Positions 23,813 to 32,527 of a stretch of DNA of 64,000 nucleotides are shown piece after piece (within the stretch, counting starts at the first letter, position 1; each line of letters opens with the position of its first letter). Origin of the DNA: Candidatus Zipacnadia bacterium (lineage in GTDB: Bacteria > Armatimonadota > Zipacnadia > Zipacnadales > UBA5352); assembly GCA_029821735.1 (NCBI GenBank), contig JALGSU010000001.1, positions 124,001-188,000 of the forward strand. Reading direction: 5' to 3'. The translations under genes and the position numbers were made by a program. The notes under the pieces are model-generated. The model was not told where the DNA came from, made no database searches, and worked only from the letters and a program-made list of their open reading frames with translations.

Positions 23813-25045
23813 ATGGACGACAGCTTCATCAAGGCGCATGTCGTTGGTGAGCCCGAGACCAAGGGTCGCAGCCAACAGTTGCCAGAAGAGAGTTGGCGGG
23901 AGTCGTACGCCAACGGGGAGGTCAAGGAGCCCCCGTATTCGTTGACGGCGCTGGCGGAGCTGTATGAAGTCAACACGACACACAAGGCATGCGTCGACGC
24001 GAAGACGGCCAATATCGTGGGTTTGGGGTACCGCTTTGTGGCAGCGGTTGGGGAGAAGCTGGCTGCACCGGCCAACCGTGTCTGCCTGGAACGGCTATTC
24101 GACACGTGCAACGACGAGATGACGTTCACCGAAGTGATTCGGGCGGTCTGGACCGACGTTGAGACGATCGGGAATGGCTACGTGGAGGTGTCGCGCAACA
24201 GCCGCGGCGAGATTGACGGCTTCTACCACGTCCCGGGCACGACGGTGCGCGTGAAGACGAATCGAGATGGCTTCGTGCAAGTGCGGGATGGCAGGAAGCA
24301 GCATTTCCGCACGCTCGGGGCTGAGGAGATGCGTGATCCTGAGGACGGACACGCGCAGAACGAGATGGTGCATTTCCGCAAGTACACGCCGCAATCGACC
24401 TACTACGGCGTGCCGGACATCCTGCCGGCAGTGACGGCTATTGCCGGTGATCGGGCGGCGAGCGAGTACAACGTGAACTTCTTCGAGCACAACGCGGTGC
24501 CGCGTATGGCGATCATCGTCGAGGGCGGGCAGATGACCAAGGATCTGTTGCGCCAGGTGCGCCAGTTCATGGAAGCGGAGATCAAGGGTCAGGCTCACAA
24601 GACGCTGATTCTCGATGTGCCAGGCAATGACGTGCGAGTGAGGCTGGAGCCGCTGTGCCAGATCAAGTCCGAGGACGCCGGGTTCCTGGGGTATAGGAAG
24701 GCGAACCGAGACGAGATCTTGATGGTGCATCGGGTCCCGCCGAGCAAGATCACGATCGTGGAGAACGCCAACCTGGCCAACAGCAAGGACCAAGACAAGA
24801 CGTTCCGCGAGCAGGTCATCAAGCCTGAGCAACGGCGCATTGAGTTCCAGATCAACAGGCTCATCAGGGAGCAGATGGGGATCGGCGACTGGCGGTTCTC
24901 GTTCCGAGAGACAGACCTGAGCGAGGAGCGCGAGCAGGCCGAAGTGGCCAAGCTGTATACGGAGATGAATGTCTGGACATCCGACGAGATCAGGGCACAG
25001 CAGGGCCTGGCGCCGCTGCAAGCCGCAGGCGAAGAGAGCAGTTGA
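23813..25045 (+). CDS. Phage portal protein
   Basis: A 410-residue portal of the PBSX/HK97-like group, the dodecameric ring at the capsid vertex through which DNA is packaged. Landmarks are LAELYEVNTTHKACVDAKTANIVGLGYRF, IGNGYVEVSRNSRGEIDGFYHVPGTTVRV, YYGVPDILPAV, ASEYNVNFFEHNAVPRMAIIV and a C-terminal stretch of charged helices (DQDKTFREQVIKPEQRRIEFQ). The start ATG 23813 has GGAGG upstream. It stands directly before the protease gene, as in most phages. Confidence 0.9.
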   Translation: MDDSFIKAHVVGEPETKGRSQQLPEESWRESYANGEVKEPPYSLTALAELYEVNTTHKACVDAKTANIVGLGYRFVAAVGEKLAAPANRVCLERLFDTCNDEMTFTEVIRAVWTDVETIGNGYVEVSRNSRGEIDGFYHVPGTTVRVKTNRDGFVQVRDGRKQHFRTLGAEEMRDPEDGHAQNEMVHFRKYTPQSTYYGVPDILPAVTAIAGDRAASEYNVNFFEHNAVPRMAIIVEGGQMTKDLLRQVRQFMEAEIKGQAHKTLILDVPGNDVRVRLEPLCQIKSEDAGFLGYRKANRDEILMVHRVPPSKITIVENANLANSKDQDKTFREQVIKPEQRRIEFQINRLIREQMGIGDWRFSFRETDLSEEREQAEVAKLYTEMNVWTSDEIRAQQGLAPLQAAGEESS

Positions 25046-25091
25046 TGGCAGCCAGTGGTATTGCATCAGGATCCATGATGGAGGTGACGTG

Positions 25092-25973
25092 ATGGCTGCA
25101 AGTATGCAGAGCACAGGGGCGTTCTCAGTAACGATGCCTCTGATGAAGGTGTGGCAGGACGACGCGGGAGAGATGTGGTTCGAGGGCGTAGCATCATCTA
25201 CTCGCCTCGACAAGCAGCAGGAACGGATGACCCCGAACGCGATCAAGAAGATGGGGGAGCAGACGGGGATTGACCTACTGCCCTCGCACTCGGCAGGCGC
25301 GCTTGAGGAACTGGGCGTGGTTGAGGACACATGGGTGGACAACGACCAGTTCAGGATCGCCGGTCGCTTGGACGGCAACAGCCCTGAGGCGCGACGGTTG
25401 TTCGAGAAGGTGGCGGCAGGACGGCCTTACGCTCTGAGTGTGGGCGGGCATGTGCGGCAGGCCTACTGGGAGTTCGACGATGACGCCGGGAAACCGGTGC
25501 GCCACATCGACGACGTGGCACTTGATCACGTCGCGGTGTGCCGGCCGGACGCCGCGGCCAATCCGGACACCTATCTGTCGGTGATTGCGAAAGCTGCCGA
25601 CTCGATAGCGGGAGAACCGCCGATGGGAGCGTTTCCGGGTGGCGGTGAAGCTGAGGACGATCTGCTCATCCGGATCGGCAGAGCAGCCGCGCAGGCAGCG
25701 CGCAGCATGTGGCCGTTTGGGAAGTCTGACGAGTCCGATGGCGGCGGGGAGGACGAGGAAGCGGTCGAGATGGCCAAGGCGGCTGAGGATTTGACAGCGC
25801 TGCACGAGGAGATCATCGATACGCTGGCGATGGTGCGCAAGGCGCTGGCTGATCTGCAGGATGTCTCGAAAGCGGAGGAAGAGGCGCGTCTTGAGGCGGG
25901 GCGATCTCAGACCATTCCTGGCCAGGAGACGTACGCGCCGGCTGCGGAGAGTGAATGGTCGTGCGTGCTTTGA
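25092..25973 (+). CDS. Prohead protease-like protein
   Basis: A 293-residue protein between portal and capsid, the usual place of the head-maturation protease. The start ATG 25092 follows GGAGGTGA, a near-perfect ribosome-binding site. KVWQDDAGEMWFEGVASSTRLDKQQERMTP, LLPSHSAGALEELGVVED and RPYALSVGGHVRQAYWEFDDD contain a likely catalytic His and Ser. The C-terminal third is charged and helical (RKALADLQDVSKAEEEARLE) and probably acts as a scaffold region. Protease function is inferred from position and the motif layout. Confidence 0.75.
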   Translation: MAASMQSTGAFSVTMPLMKVWQDDAGEMWFEGVASSTRLDKQQERMTPNAIKKMGEQTGIDLLPSHSAGALEELGVVEDTWVDNDQFRIAGRLDGNSPEARRLFEKVAAGRPYALSVGGHVRQAYWEFDDDAGKPVRHIDDVALDHVAVCRPDAAANPDTYLSVIAKAADSIAGEPPMGAFPGGGEAEDDLLIRIGRAAAQAARSMWPFGKSDESDGGGEDEEAVEMAKAAEDLTALHEEIIDTLAMVRKALADLQDVSKAEEEARLEAGRSQTIPGQETYAPAAESEWSCVL

Positions 25974-26080
25974 GGCGGTCTACCGGCCCAAGTGAGCGAC
26001 GATGACCGATGTGCAAGCGCGGACAAGGGCGTCGATGGGCGTCCATCTACTCAGGAGTATGCTGAAGGGAGCGTCTTGAA

Positions 26081-27022
26081 TTGTCTCAGCAGGAGATGCT
26101 GCAGAAGGCAGTTGACACAACCGATCTGACCGATGGCGGACTTCTGGCCACGGGCCAGGCAGATCGCTTCATTGACATGTCGCTGGATCAGTCGGTGATG
26201 CTCAAGGACGCGCGTGTGGTGCGGATGCACAGCGCGGTCATGGAGCTGGACAAGATCGCCACGACTGGCCGGGTTAGCCAGCTCAAGAGCGAGGGAGTGG
26301 CGCCGTCGACGCTGAGCGAGCCGAGCTTCTCCAAGGTGTCGATGACGGCCGTGGACATTATCACGCCGTTCGAGATCACGACTGAAGCGCTCGAGGACAG
26401 CATCGAGCGTGGCGACATGGAAGAGACTGTGGTCCGGGTGATGGCTCGGCAGACGGCGACCGACCTCGAGGAACTGGCGCTTCTGGGCGACTCGACTTCG
26501 GCTGACACGTTCCTGCAGGGGCAGGAGGGCTGGCGCAAGCTGGCCGGGGATGGGAACGTCATCGACCTGGAGGGCGCGACTCTCGACAAGGATGGCCTGT
26601 CGGCGATGTATAAGGCTCTGCCGGATGCCTACAAGCGCAACCACAACGACCTGCGGTACTACTTCGCGCCAGCAGCGGTGCAGGACTGGCACGACACTTT
26701 CGCGGACCGCGGTACGACCGGCGGCGACAACGCGCTGGTGAGTGCAGGGGCGCCTCCGTACATGGGTGTGCCGATAGTGGGGGCTCCGAGTATCCCGACG
26801 GATCTGGACGGTCTGAACGATTACGTGGGTTCGGATCTGACGTTCGGTCTGCTGACCCCGCGCGAGAACCTGATCTTCGGCGTGCACCGTCAGGTCCGGA
26901 TCGAGAAGGACAAGGACATTCTTCGTGGTGTGAACATCTACACCATCACGACTCGGGTAGCGGTGGCCCTGGAGGAGACGGACGCCATCGTGGTCGCTAT
27001 CAACGTGGGCCTGGCGGCGTAG
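26081..27022 (+). CDS. Phage major capsid protein
   Basis: A 313-residue HK97-fold-like capsid protein, starting at TTG 26081 eight bases after GGGAG. The N-terminus (SQQEMLQKAVDTTDLTDGGLL) is helical, then come KVSMTAVDIITPFEITTEALEDSIERG, AYKRNHNDLRYYFAPAAVQDW, GVPIVGAPSIP and the C-terminal VHRQVRIEKDKDILRGVNIYTITTRVAVALEETDAIV, typical of this group. No separate decoration protein is recognisable; two carbohydrate-type proteins follow instead. Confidence 0.88.
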   Translation: MSQQEMLQKAVDTTDLTDGGLLATGQADRFIDMSLDQSVMLKDARVVRMHSAVMELDKIATTGRVSQLKSEGVAPSTLSEPSFSKVSMTAVDIITPFEITTEALEDSIERGDMEETVVRVMARQTATDLEELALLGDSTSADTFLQGQEGWRKLAGDGNVIDLEGATLDKDGLSAMYKALPDAYKRNHNDLRYYFAPAAVQDWHDTFADRGTTGGDNALVSAGAPPYMGVPIVGAPSIPTDLDGLNDYVGSDLTFGLLTPRENLIFGVHRQVRIEKDKDILRGVNIYTITTRVAVALEETDAIVVAINVGLAA

Positions 27023-27041
27023 GCCTGCTCGGCGATGGTTT

Positions 27042-27069
27042 GACGGCGGCCCTTGCGGGGGCCGCCGTC
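27042..27069 (+). terminator. Hairpin after the capsid gene
   Basis: GACGGCGGCCC and GGGCCGCCGTC form an 11-bp stem 19 bases after the capsid stop. There is no T run. The following 155 bases to 27225 hold no gene that I can support. Confidence 0.65.
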
Positions 27070-27225
27070 AGCGTACCGCGAGCCTTGAGTGCGCAGGCCG
27101 CGTAATGCATTGTGTTGGTGAGCAGCTTCGAGACCGGCGTCCGCGTGGTTGGTGCGTTGCATGAGGATCATCATGCTCCCAGCTCTTCGGCGGCTGTCAA
27201 AGGTCGGCTCACGGAGGTGTAATAA

Positions 27226-28761
27226 GTGGCGCGACCACAGATGCTTTTCCTCGGCAACAAGGGCCAGATATCGTATGAGGGCATCGGTAATGTCCAGACG
27301 GGGACGGGCCAGAAGGGCAGCATCGCCCTATGGTTCCACCCATCCGCAGCGGAGCCCCGCAACGCGATGGTTATCGTGGGGGTGGACAGTGAGAATGGCC
27401 TCACGCTGCGTCGTTACAAGCAGAACTACATCTGGCGCGTAGACAGCGGAGGCTCCTACAGACAGATAGAGACGCCGAACAGCGCGGTGACGTGGCGGCA
27501 CGTGGTGGCGACGTGGGACTTCACGGGCGGGCCGGGAAGCGGCGTGATGCGCCTGTATATAGACGGCGTAGAAGCTCCCGAATCTCCCGTGACCAATGCT
27601 AGCGCGCCGATTGGCCCGCCTGCTGTCATCCAGTTCGGGCCTACGACGGCGGACACCCTGACCTCTGAGTACGCGGTGTACGACCAGTGCGCTATCTGGG
27701 ACGATACGCTGGCCGCGGCAGAAGTGGCTGCCCTTTTCGGCCAGGGCCGTCTGCATGTCCCCGCTGAGGGCGACGGAAGCGGCAGCTTGCTGTTCCGGGC
27801 TTCCTGGGACGGGCAGTATGACGCGGAGGTGGCGGAAGGATCAGGCACGATGACCGTTGAGTGCGACGCGGATGAGTATTGCCGACTCGATGTGGGCAGT
27901 CGCGAGCACGGCAAACGGTTCGCTTACCAGATCGGCACGCCAAGGCACGATGGCAGCGAAGACGACCGGATACCTCTGTACGCGGTCATCCAGAAGTCTA
28001 CCAAGGGAGCCGTGGCGGCGACTAACACGGCTGAATGGGGCGAATTGGCGATCAACGCGTCGGGGCAAGAGCTGCCCGTGGGTGCGTATCTGGCGCCTTG
28101 GCTTGCGGCACCGACGCAGCCGATGAATCTGCGGATTTCGGCTCACGTCGTGGCTGACGGAGCGCCCGTGAACCTGCCGATAGGGCTGGGCGCGCTCTCA
28201 TATTTCCACGGCAACGGCGTTCGCTACACGGCGTCAGAGGGATGTACGGCCAGCAAGATCTACGCGAACCAGTTCCTCGAGCCAGATGGCTACTGGACAG
28301 GGGCTGAAGTGAGCGTAATCACGGGCGCGGCGCGTGGACAGAGACTGCGAGCGCTAACGAACTCGGCGGGTGAACGAAGCCTGACGGTCGAAGGCGAGTT
28401 CTCAGAGGCGCTGCCCGGAGGCTCTGTTGGCATCGCGGAGTTCCCCAAGCGGGTGGAGCCTCATCAGGATTGGGGGGGGCAATATCGCCTTGAGTGCAAC
28501 TTCAGTCAGATTCACGACGAGGTAGAGCGGTTCAGTACGCTCGAGTGCGCGATCGGGGGCGGTCGCGGCTACTTCTGCGTTGATTCGGGTCGTGTGCAGC
28601 ACTACGCGGACGTGGTCTACCAGGGCACGGTGTTCTTCGGCAAGCGTGAGGTGGCGATCTACCCGGACTGGCAGTGCACGTTGCTGATAGAGCGGATCGA
28701 GATGGATGGTCCGACGCTTTGCCAGAGCACCATTCATGGTGGTGGATCCGGAGACTGGTGA
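27226..28761 (+). CDS. LamG-like protein in the phage head module
   Basis: A 511-residue protein starting at GTG 27226 after GGAGGTG. The first 170 residues have a LamG/concanavalin-like jelly roll: SIALWFHPSAAEPRNAMVIVG, VTWRHVVATWDFTGGPGSGVMRLYIDGVE and AIWDDTLAAAEVAALFGQG. The rest is beta-rich and unassigned (YGNGVRYTASEGCTASKIY region, FSQIHDEVERFSTLECAIGGG). LamG domains bind glycans. In the position of a capsid decoration or fibre gene, it may coat the head. Its end overlaps the next gene by 56 bases. Confidence 0.7.
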   Translation: MARPQMLFLGNKGQISYEGIGNVQTGTGQKGSIALWFHPSAAEPRNAMVIVGVDSENGLTLRRYKQNYIWRVDSGGSYRQIETPNSAVTWRHVVATWDFTGGPGSGVMRLYIDGVEAPESPVTNASAPIGPPAVIQFGPTTADTLTSEYAVYDQCAIWDDTLAAAEVAALFGQGRLHVPAEGDGSGSLLFRASWDGQYDAEVAEGSGTMTVECDADEYCRLDVGSREHGKRFAYQIGTPRHDGSEDDRIPLYAVIQKSTKGAVAATNTAEWGELAINASGQELPVGAYLAPWLAAPTQPMNLRISAHVVADGAPVNLPIGLGALSYFHGNGVRYTASEGCTASKIYANQFLEPDGYWTGAEVSVITGAARGQRLRALTNSAGERSLTVEGEFSEALPGGSVGIAEFPKRVEPHQDWGGQYRLECNFSQIHDEVERFSTLECAIGGGRGYFCVDSGRVQHYADVVYQGTVFFGKREVAIYPDWQCTLLIERIEMDGPTLCQSTIHGGGSGDW

Positions 28762-29275
28762 GAGTCCGAAGGTGTGGCTGGCGTCACAGACGGAGCGCGT
28801 GACATCGACGCCCGTGCAGTACAGCGATCCGGCGGCGGTTCAGGCGGAGTTCACCGAGGTGGGGACATGGCGTGAGGAGCTTCAGGCTTTCCCGAGCTGG
28901 ATGGAGTATGACCGGACTGAGAAGTGTCTGCGGGCCCCGATCGTCGGGGTCGATGGGGAGGGCGTAGGGCGGATCGGGTACATCGTCGGGACGTGGAATG
29001 ACGCCACGGGTCGAGTGGAGTGGGTGGACGATCCAGATCCGCGCAACCCGATGTTCACGTTGTCCGATCTACAGGAGCAATTGGGCGGCAAAGGGAGCCT
29101 GTACAACCGCTTCGAGTTCCTGAACGGAGTCTTCCAGACCCCCGACGGGACCTGGAGCATGTTGTTCGTGGCCGATCCGGGACTGCCAGATGGCATGGTT
29201 TCCAACCGGACGACAACCCGATCAGACCGTTTGTCGGCGGCCGAGACAAAGTGGTGCCAGAGGGCGGCGGGATAG
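28706..29275 (+). CDS. Glycosidase-like beta-propeller, N-terminal part (frameshifted)
   Basis: Reads in the +2 frame from ATG 28706 (another ATG at 28736). The sequence GESPKVWLASQTERV, FPSWMEYDRTEKCLRAPIVG, GYIVGTWNDATGRVEWVDDP and FLNGVFQTPDGTWSMLFVADP has the repeated strand pattern of GH43-like five-bladed propellers. True coding seems to leave this frame near 29207, where the other frame continues DDNPIRPFVGGRDK; the remaining 20 residues are probably not native. One G missing in the AACCGGACGAC stretch would restore a single protein to 30447. Confidence 0.6.
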   Translation: MVRRFARAPFMVVDPETGESPKVWLASQTERVTSTPVQYSDPAAVQAEFTEVGTWREELQAFPSWMEYDRTEKCLRAPIVGVDGEGVGRIGYIVGTWNDATGRVEWVDDPDPRNPMFTLSDLQEQLGGKGSLYNRFEFLNGVFQTPDGTWSMLFVADPGLPDGMVSNRTTTRSDRLSAAETKWCQRAAG

Positions 29276-30447
29276 GGTTCTTCGGCAACTGCGACTGCGA
29301 ACACCGCTTCGTTGAGAACCGGTACGAAACGGACTGGGCGAAACGGTTCTGGGGATATGCGCGGACGAAGACTGAACTGCATCACGGCGATATGTATCAC
29401 CTGCAGCCAGGTCGCCCGCTGTCGTGCGTGGTGACCAGCGACTTCAAGAACTTGCGGAACATGCCGTGGCGCAATACGGCGCTGGTGCCGCACTATGGCT
29501 GGTTCCACTACCCGCATCCGGAGTGGTACTCGGCATCGACGGTGGGCATCGTCGTTGACGATGGCGGCGTCACGAACTCACATGTGAACCTGTATGTTGC
29601 GGACGACGGGGTCAATTTCCAGAAGCTGTCGGGCCAGGCCCTGGTGGCCAACTACACTGCGCCTTTCAACGCCAACTACATGGCGCCCGCGAGCGTGCCG
29701 GTGCAGATGGGCGACCAGCGGCTCTACTGGTACCGGGGTGCGAAATCTGGCCTGAACTTCAGCATGGCGACGATCAGGCTGGATGGGGAGGCGGTCTACG
29801 CGCTGGAGGCAGGGGCGACGAGCGGTGATGTCCTGACGTGCGAGCTGCGGCGCCCGGCGGGTGGCTGGTCGGAACTGAAGCTGAACGTCGATCCTCATGG
29901 CGGCACTGTGCTGGTCGCAGTTGTTGATGCGGCGACTGAGGAAACAGTGTCCGGGCACGGCCTGTGGGACTGCGATGAGATCACCGAGGGCACGGCGCAC
30001 CGTGTGACGTGGGACGGCACGGGCTTGTCAGAGCTGGCCATCGAGGCGATCAGGCTGAAGTTCCGTATGACGCGCACGGATGCGGCCAACGCTTCGCCGG
30101 AGCTGTGTGCCTGGCGAGCGCTTGCCCCGACTGCTGAGGACAGGCCGTGGTGTCAGACCCCCGAGGTCGAGGGGGAGATGAACCCGACGCGCGTGGCTGA
30201 CACTACGCCCGAACTGACTTGGGAGTATGGTGACGCGGAGGAGAGGCCGCAGTCGGCGTTCCATGTGCTGGTCGCTTCGACGGATGAACTGGTGGCGCAG
30301 CACATGGGCGATCTGTGGGATAGCGGCGTGGTCTACAGCGCCGCGACCGGGGTGACCTACGACGGTCTTGAGCTTGGCTCTGAGACCACGTATTTCTGGA
30401 AGGTTCGAGTGCGAAACAGCGAGGGAGTGTGGTCAGAGGAATGGTAG
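29209..30447 (+). CDS. Glycosidase-like protein, C-terminal part with FnIII-like domain
   Basis: Continues the same protein in the next frame. DDNPIRPFVGGRDKVVPEGGG and FFGNCDCEHRFVENRYETDW are followed by further propeller-like blades (SASTVGIVVDDGG, NLYVADDGVNFQKLSGQALV, YWYRGAKSGLNFSMATIRLDGEAVYALEAGATSGDV). A C-terminal fibronectin-III-like domain carries TPELTWEYGDAEERPQSAF and TTYFWKVRVRNSEGVWSEEW, common in glycoside hydrolases. An in-frame GTG could start a separate product but has no clear ribosome-binding site. The joined protein would be about 580 residues. Confidence 0.6.
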   Translation, partial: DDNPIRPFVGGRDKVVPEGGGIGFFGNCDCEHRFVENRYETDWAKRFWGYARTKTELHHGDMYHLQPGRPLSCVVTSDFKNLRNMPWRNTALVPHYGWFHYPHPEWYSASTVGIVVDDGGVTNSHVNLYVADDGVNFQKLSGQALVANYTAPFNANYMAPASVPVQMGDQRLYWYRGAKSGLNFSMATIRLDGEAVYALEAGATSGDVLTCELRRPAGGWSELKLNVDPHGGTVLVAVVDAATEETVSGHGLWDCDEITEGTAHRVTWDGTGLSELAIEAIRLKFRMTRTDAANASPELCAWRALAPTAEDRPWCQTPEVEGEMNPTRVADTTPELTWEYGDAEERPQSAFHVLVASTDELVAQHMGDLWDSGVVYSAATGVTYDGLELGSETTYFWKVRVRNSEGVWSEEW

Positions 30448-31097
30448 CCAAGGGCGTGTTCACGACGGCGAATCTGACCTCGTACTGCAGTGTGGCGGAC
30501 ATCCTGGCTCTGCTGGCAGCACATGATCTGTCGGACTGGGGCGATGACGATGCGCTGAGGGTTCGTGCGACCGAGATTCTGGCCTCAACGAAGTCGGCCA
30601 TCGACAGCGCGGCCGGCCGGGATTTCCTGCTGCATGCCGACGACGCAGTCGCCGTTGACGGCAACGGCAGTCGCAGCCTGTTGCTGTCGCCACTGGGACT
30701 TGTTCCGGTGGTTAGCGTGTCCTCGATCACGATCAACGGGAGCGCACTTGCCGACGAGGCATGGCTGGTGTACCCAGAGGAAGCGTGCATTGTTCTGAAC
30801 TCCAGCGTGGGCTATGGACTGGTGTTCCCGCGTGGCAACCAGAATGTAGAGATGACTCTGGACTGGGGCTACGAGCGCGTGCCCGAAGACATCGCGATGG
30901 CGCAAGCGAAACTGGCTGCGGCAGAGCTACTGGCCGGCGCAAGCGGCGAGCGAGGTGGCGTGGAGGCGGTAAGCGTAGGCGATTACACGGTGCGCTACGG
31001 GAGTGACGGGCGGTGGGCGCACACCGTGCGGCGGCTTGCGTGCGAGGCAGCGGAGGCAGTCGGGCGCCATCGTCAGTTGGACTTCTGCGCCATTTAG
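30441..31097 (+). CDS. Head-tail connector-like protein (gp6/adaptor type)
   Basis: A 218-residue protein. NLTSYCSVADILALLAAHDL resembles the opening of adaptor proteins that bind below the portal. RATEILASTKSAIDSAAGRDF and VVSVSSITINGSAL (helix and beta parts), then PEDIAMAQAKLAAAELLAGAS, support this family. The start at ATG 30441 is close to AGAGGA with little spacing, and GTG 30429 or 30456 are alternatives. Position after the head genes and before the tail genes supports the connector role. Confidence 0.65.
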   Translation: MVAKGVFTTANLTSYCSVADILALLAAHDLSDWGDDDALRVRATEILASTKSAIDSAAGRDFLLHADDAVAVDGNGSRSLLLSPLGLVPVVSVSSITINGSALADEAWLVYPEEACIVLNSSVGYGLVFPRGNQNVEMTLDWGYERVPEDIAMAQAKLAAAELLAGASGERGGVEAVSVGDYTVRYGSDGRWAHTVRRLACEAAEAVGRHRQLDFCAI

Positions 31098-31116
31098 GGT
31101 CGTGAGGGAGATGGCA

Positions 31117-31659
31117 ATGAGGGATGACGTGTTCCGCAGCATGCTGGTGCACGAGGCGCAGATTGGCAGGGCGCGGGTGGAGTTGGACATTGACGGGGCC
31201 CCGCTGACACCGGTGTTCGACCCGGTGCTCTCGGATCTGCAGTGCCGCGTTACGCCGGCCCGCCAGATCAGCGACGATGATCTTCTGGGGCGCAGCGCGG
31301 AGGCGACGCACTGGCTCTACTGCGAGCCAGTCGATCTGCGCGTCGGTGACCGAGTATGGCTGCGCCCCGTCCAGACGCTCTTGACCGAGGCGGTGGAGGC
31401 CGGTCACGCGATGCTCTGTGTCGATGACACGAGTGGGCTGCGTGTGGGCGGCGCCGTTGAGGTGGGGAGCGGCGGTGAGGCCGAAGAGAGGATCGTCGCC
31501 AGCGTGGGTGTGGACCTGATCGTGGTGACGCCGGCGGTGAGTGAAGAGCACGAGGCGGGCGAGACAGTCAGCGTGCTTCGGACCTACGAAGTGCTGACGG
31601 TCGACGACGAGGCGGGCCTCGGGCACCATCTGAAGGCAGCGATCCGCGAGATCGCCTAG
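31117..31659 (+). CDS. Phage head-closure/connector-like protein
   Basis: A 180-residue protein starting at ATG 31117, six bases after GAGGGAG (a second ATG at 31111 touches that site). FRSMLVHEAQIGRARVELDIDG opens it, then a beta-rich body: WLYCEPVDLRVGDRVWLRPVQ, VSVLRTYEVLTVDDEAGLGHHLKAAI. Its place between the adaptor and the tail genes matches a stopper protein; the family is not certain. Confidence 0.55.
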   Translation: MRDDVFRSMLVHEAQIGRARVELDIDGAPLTPVFDPVLSDLQCRVTPARQISDDDLLGRSAEATHWLYCEPVDLRVGDRVWLRPVQTLLTEAVEAGHAMLCVDDTSGLRVGGAVEVGSGGEAEERIVASVGVDLIVVTPAVSEEHEAGETVSVLRTYEVLTVDDEAGLGHHLKAAIREIA

Positions 31660-31694
31660 TATGTAGTGAGGACAACTGTGCAGGGACGCGGACA

Positions 31695-31725
31695 CGAGCC
31701 GCCCGGGAAGATGCCGGGCGGCTCG
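31695..31725 (+). terminator. Hairpin between connector and tail genes
   Basis: CGAGCCGCCCGG and CCGGGCGGCTCG form a 12-bp stem with a seven-base loop, 35 bases after the previous stop. No T run follows. It separates the head and tail modules. Confidence 0.65.
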
Positions 31726-31774
31726 TCAACTGCGTGAGCCCACGGGCCGATCGCCCGAAACGGAGTGAGGACCA

Positions 31775-32455
31775 TTGGCGCTGGATATGTTCCATCACAA
31801 CGAGATAGCGCGGGCCATTCGCCTGCTGTGTCAGAGCGCCGTGAGCCTGAAGGGCGACACGAGTGCGGGGGGCGACGTGAGTGTGGGGAGCAATGAACTG
31901 TTTGAGGTCGGCGATGCAGTGGTGCTTCGTGACTCGGCGAGTCAGGAAGCACACACGATCGTCGGGAAGACCGGCCTGAGCATCGTGCAGCTGTCAGGGG
32001 ATGTGGGGGCATTTCAGGTAGACCGCGGTGCCCGACTGCAATTGGCAACCCCCAGGCTTGATGAGGTGGCCTGGGTGGGGCAGGGGTCGCCGGAGCTGCT
32101 CCCGCGGGCGCCAACCGACCAGTTTCCGTGTGTCCTGGTCATGCCGGGCCAGATGGAGCAGCCGTTTAGTGCCGGGGGCAACCGCGTGTTCCAGCAGGAG
32201 TACACGTATCACGTCTACTGGGTGCGCGAGTATGAAGAGGGCGAGGTGGCCAACGCGGCGGCCCTGGATGAGGCGGGCGAGCTGTTCAATCTGCTCATGC
32301 GGGATACATATCTGGGGGGCACCTGCTGGCACAGCCAGGTGACCACGGTTGAGCCCTCGCCGGCGGTCGAGGCCCGACTTCGTGAACGAGAGCGTCCGCT
32401 GCGGGTGGTGGAGTTGACGGTTGTGGCTAAGCGAGCGGCCGTGTGGGATCGTTAG
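31775..32455 (+). CDS. Tail-completion-like protein
   Basis: A 226-residue protein from TTG 31775 behind GGAGTGAGGA. The N-terminus is helical (MFHHNEIARAIRLLCQSAVSL), then beta-rich (NRVFQQEYTYHVYWVREYEEG, RLRERERPLRVVELTVVAKR). It lies directly before the tail tube gene, where tail terminator or completion proteins are found. No family is recognised with certainty. Confidence 0.5.
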   Translation: MALDMFHHNEIARAIRLLCQSAVSLKGDTSAGGDVSVGSNELFEVGDAVVLRDSASQEAHTIVGKTGLSIVQLSGDVGAFQVDRGARLQLATPRLDEVAWVGQGSPELLPRAPTDQFPCVLVMPGQMEQPFSAGGNRVFQQEYTYHVYWVREYEEGEVANAAALDEAGELFNLLMRDTYLGGTCWHSQVTTVEPSPAVEARLRERERPLRVVELTVVAKRAAVWDR

Positions 32456-32527
32456 AGACGGAAGCGCCCGAGCTGGGCGCCTGAACGGATACGTCGAGCT
32501 TCAGTTTCACGCAAGGTGGTGCATCGG

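Noticed and set aside
24095..25378. Minus-strand frame opposite the portal and protease genes
   Set aside because: The plus-strand proteins match known phage families; the reverse frame shows no recognisable motif.
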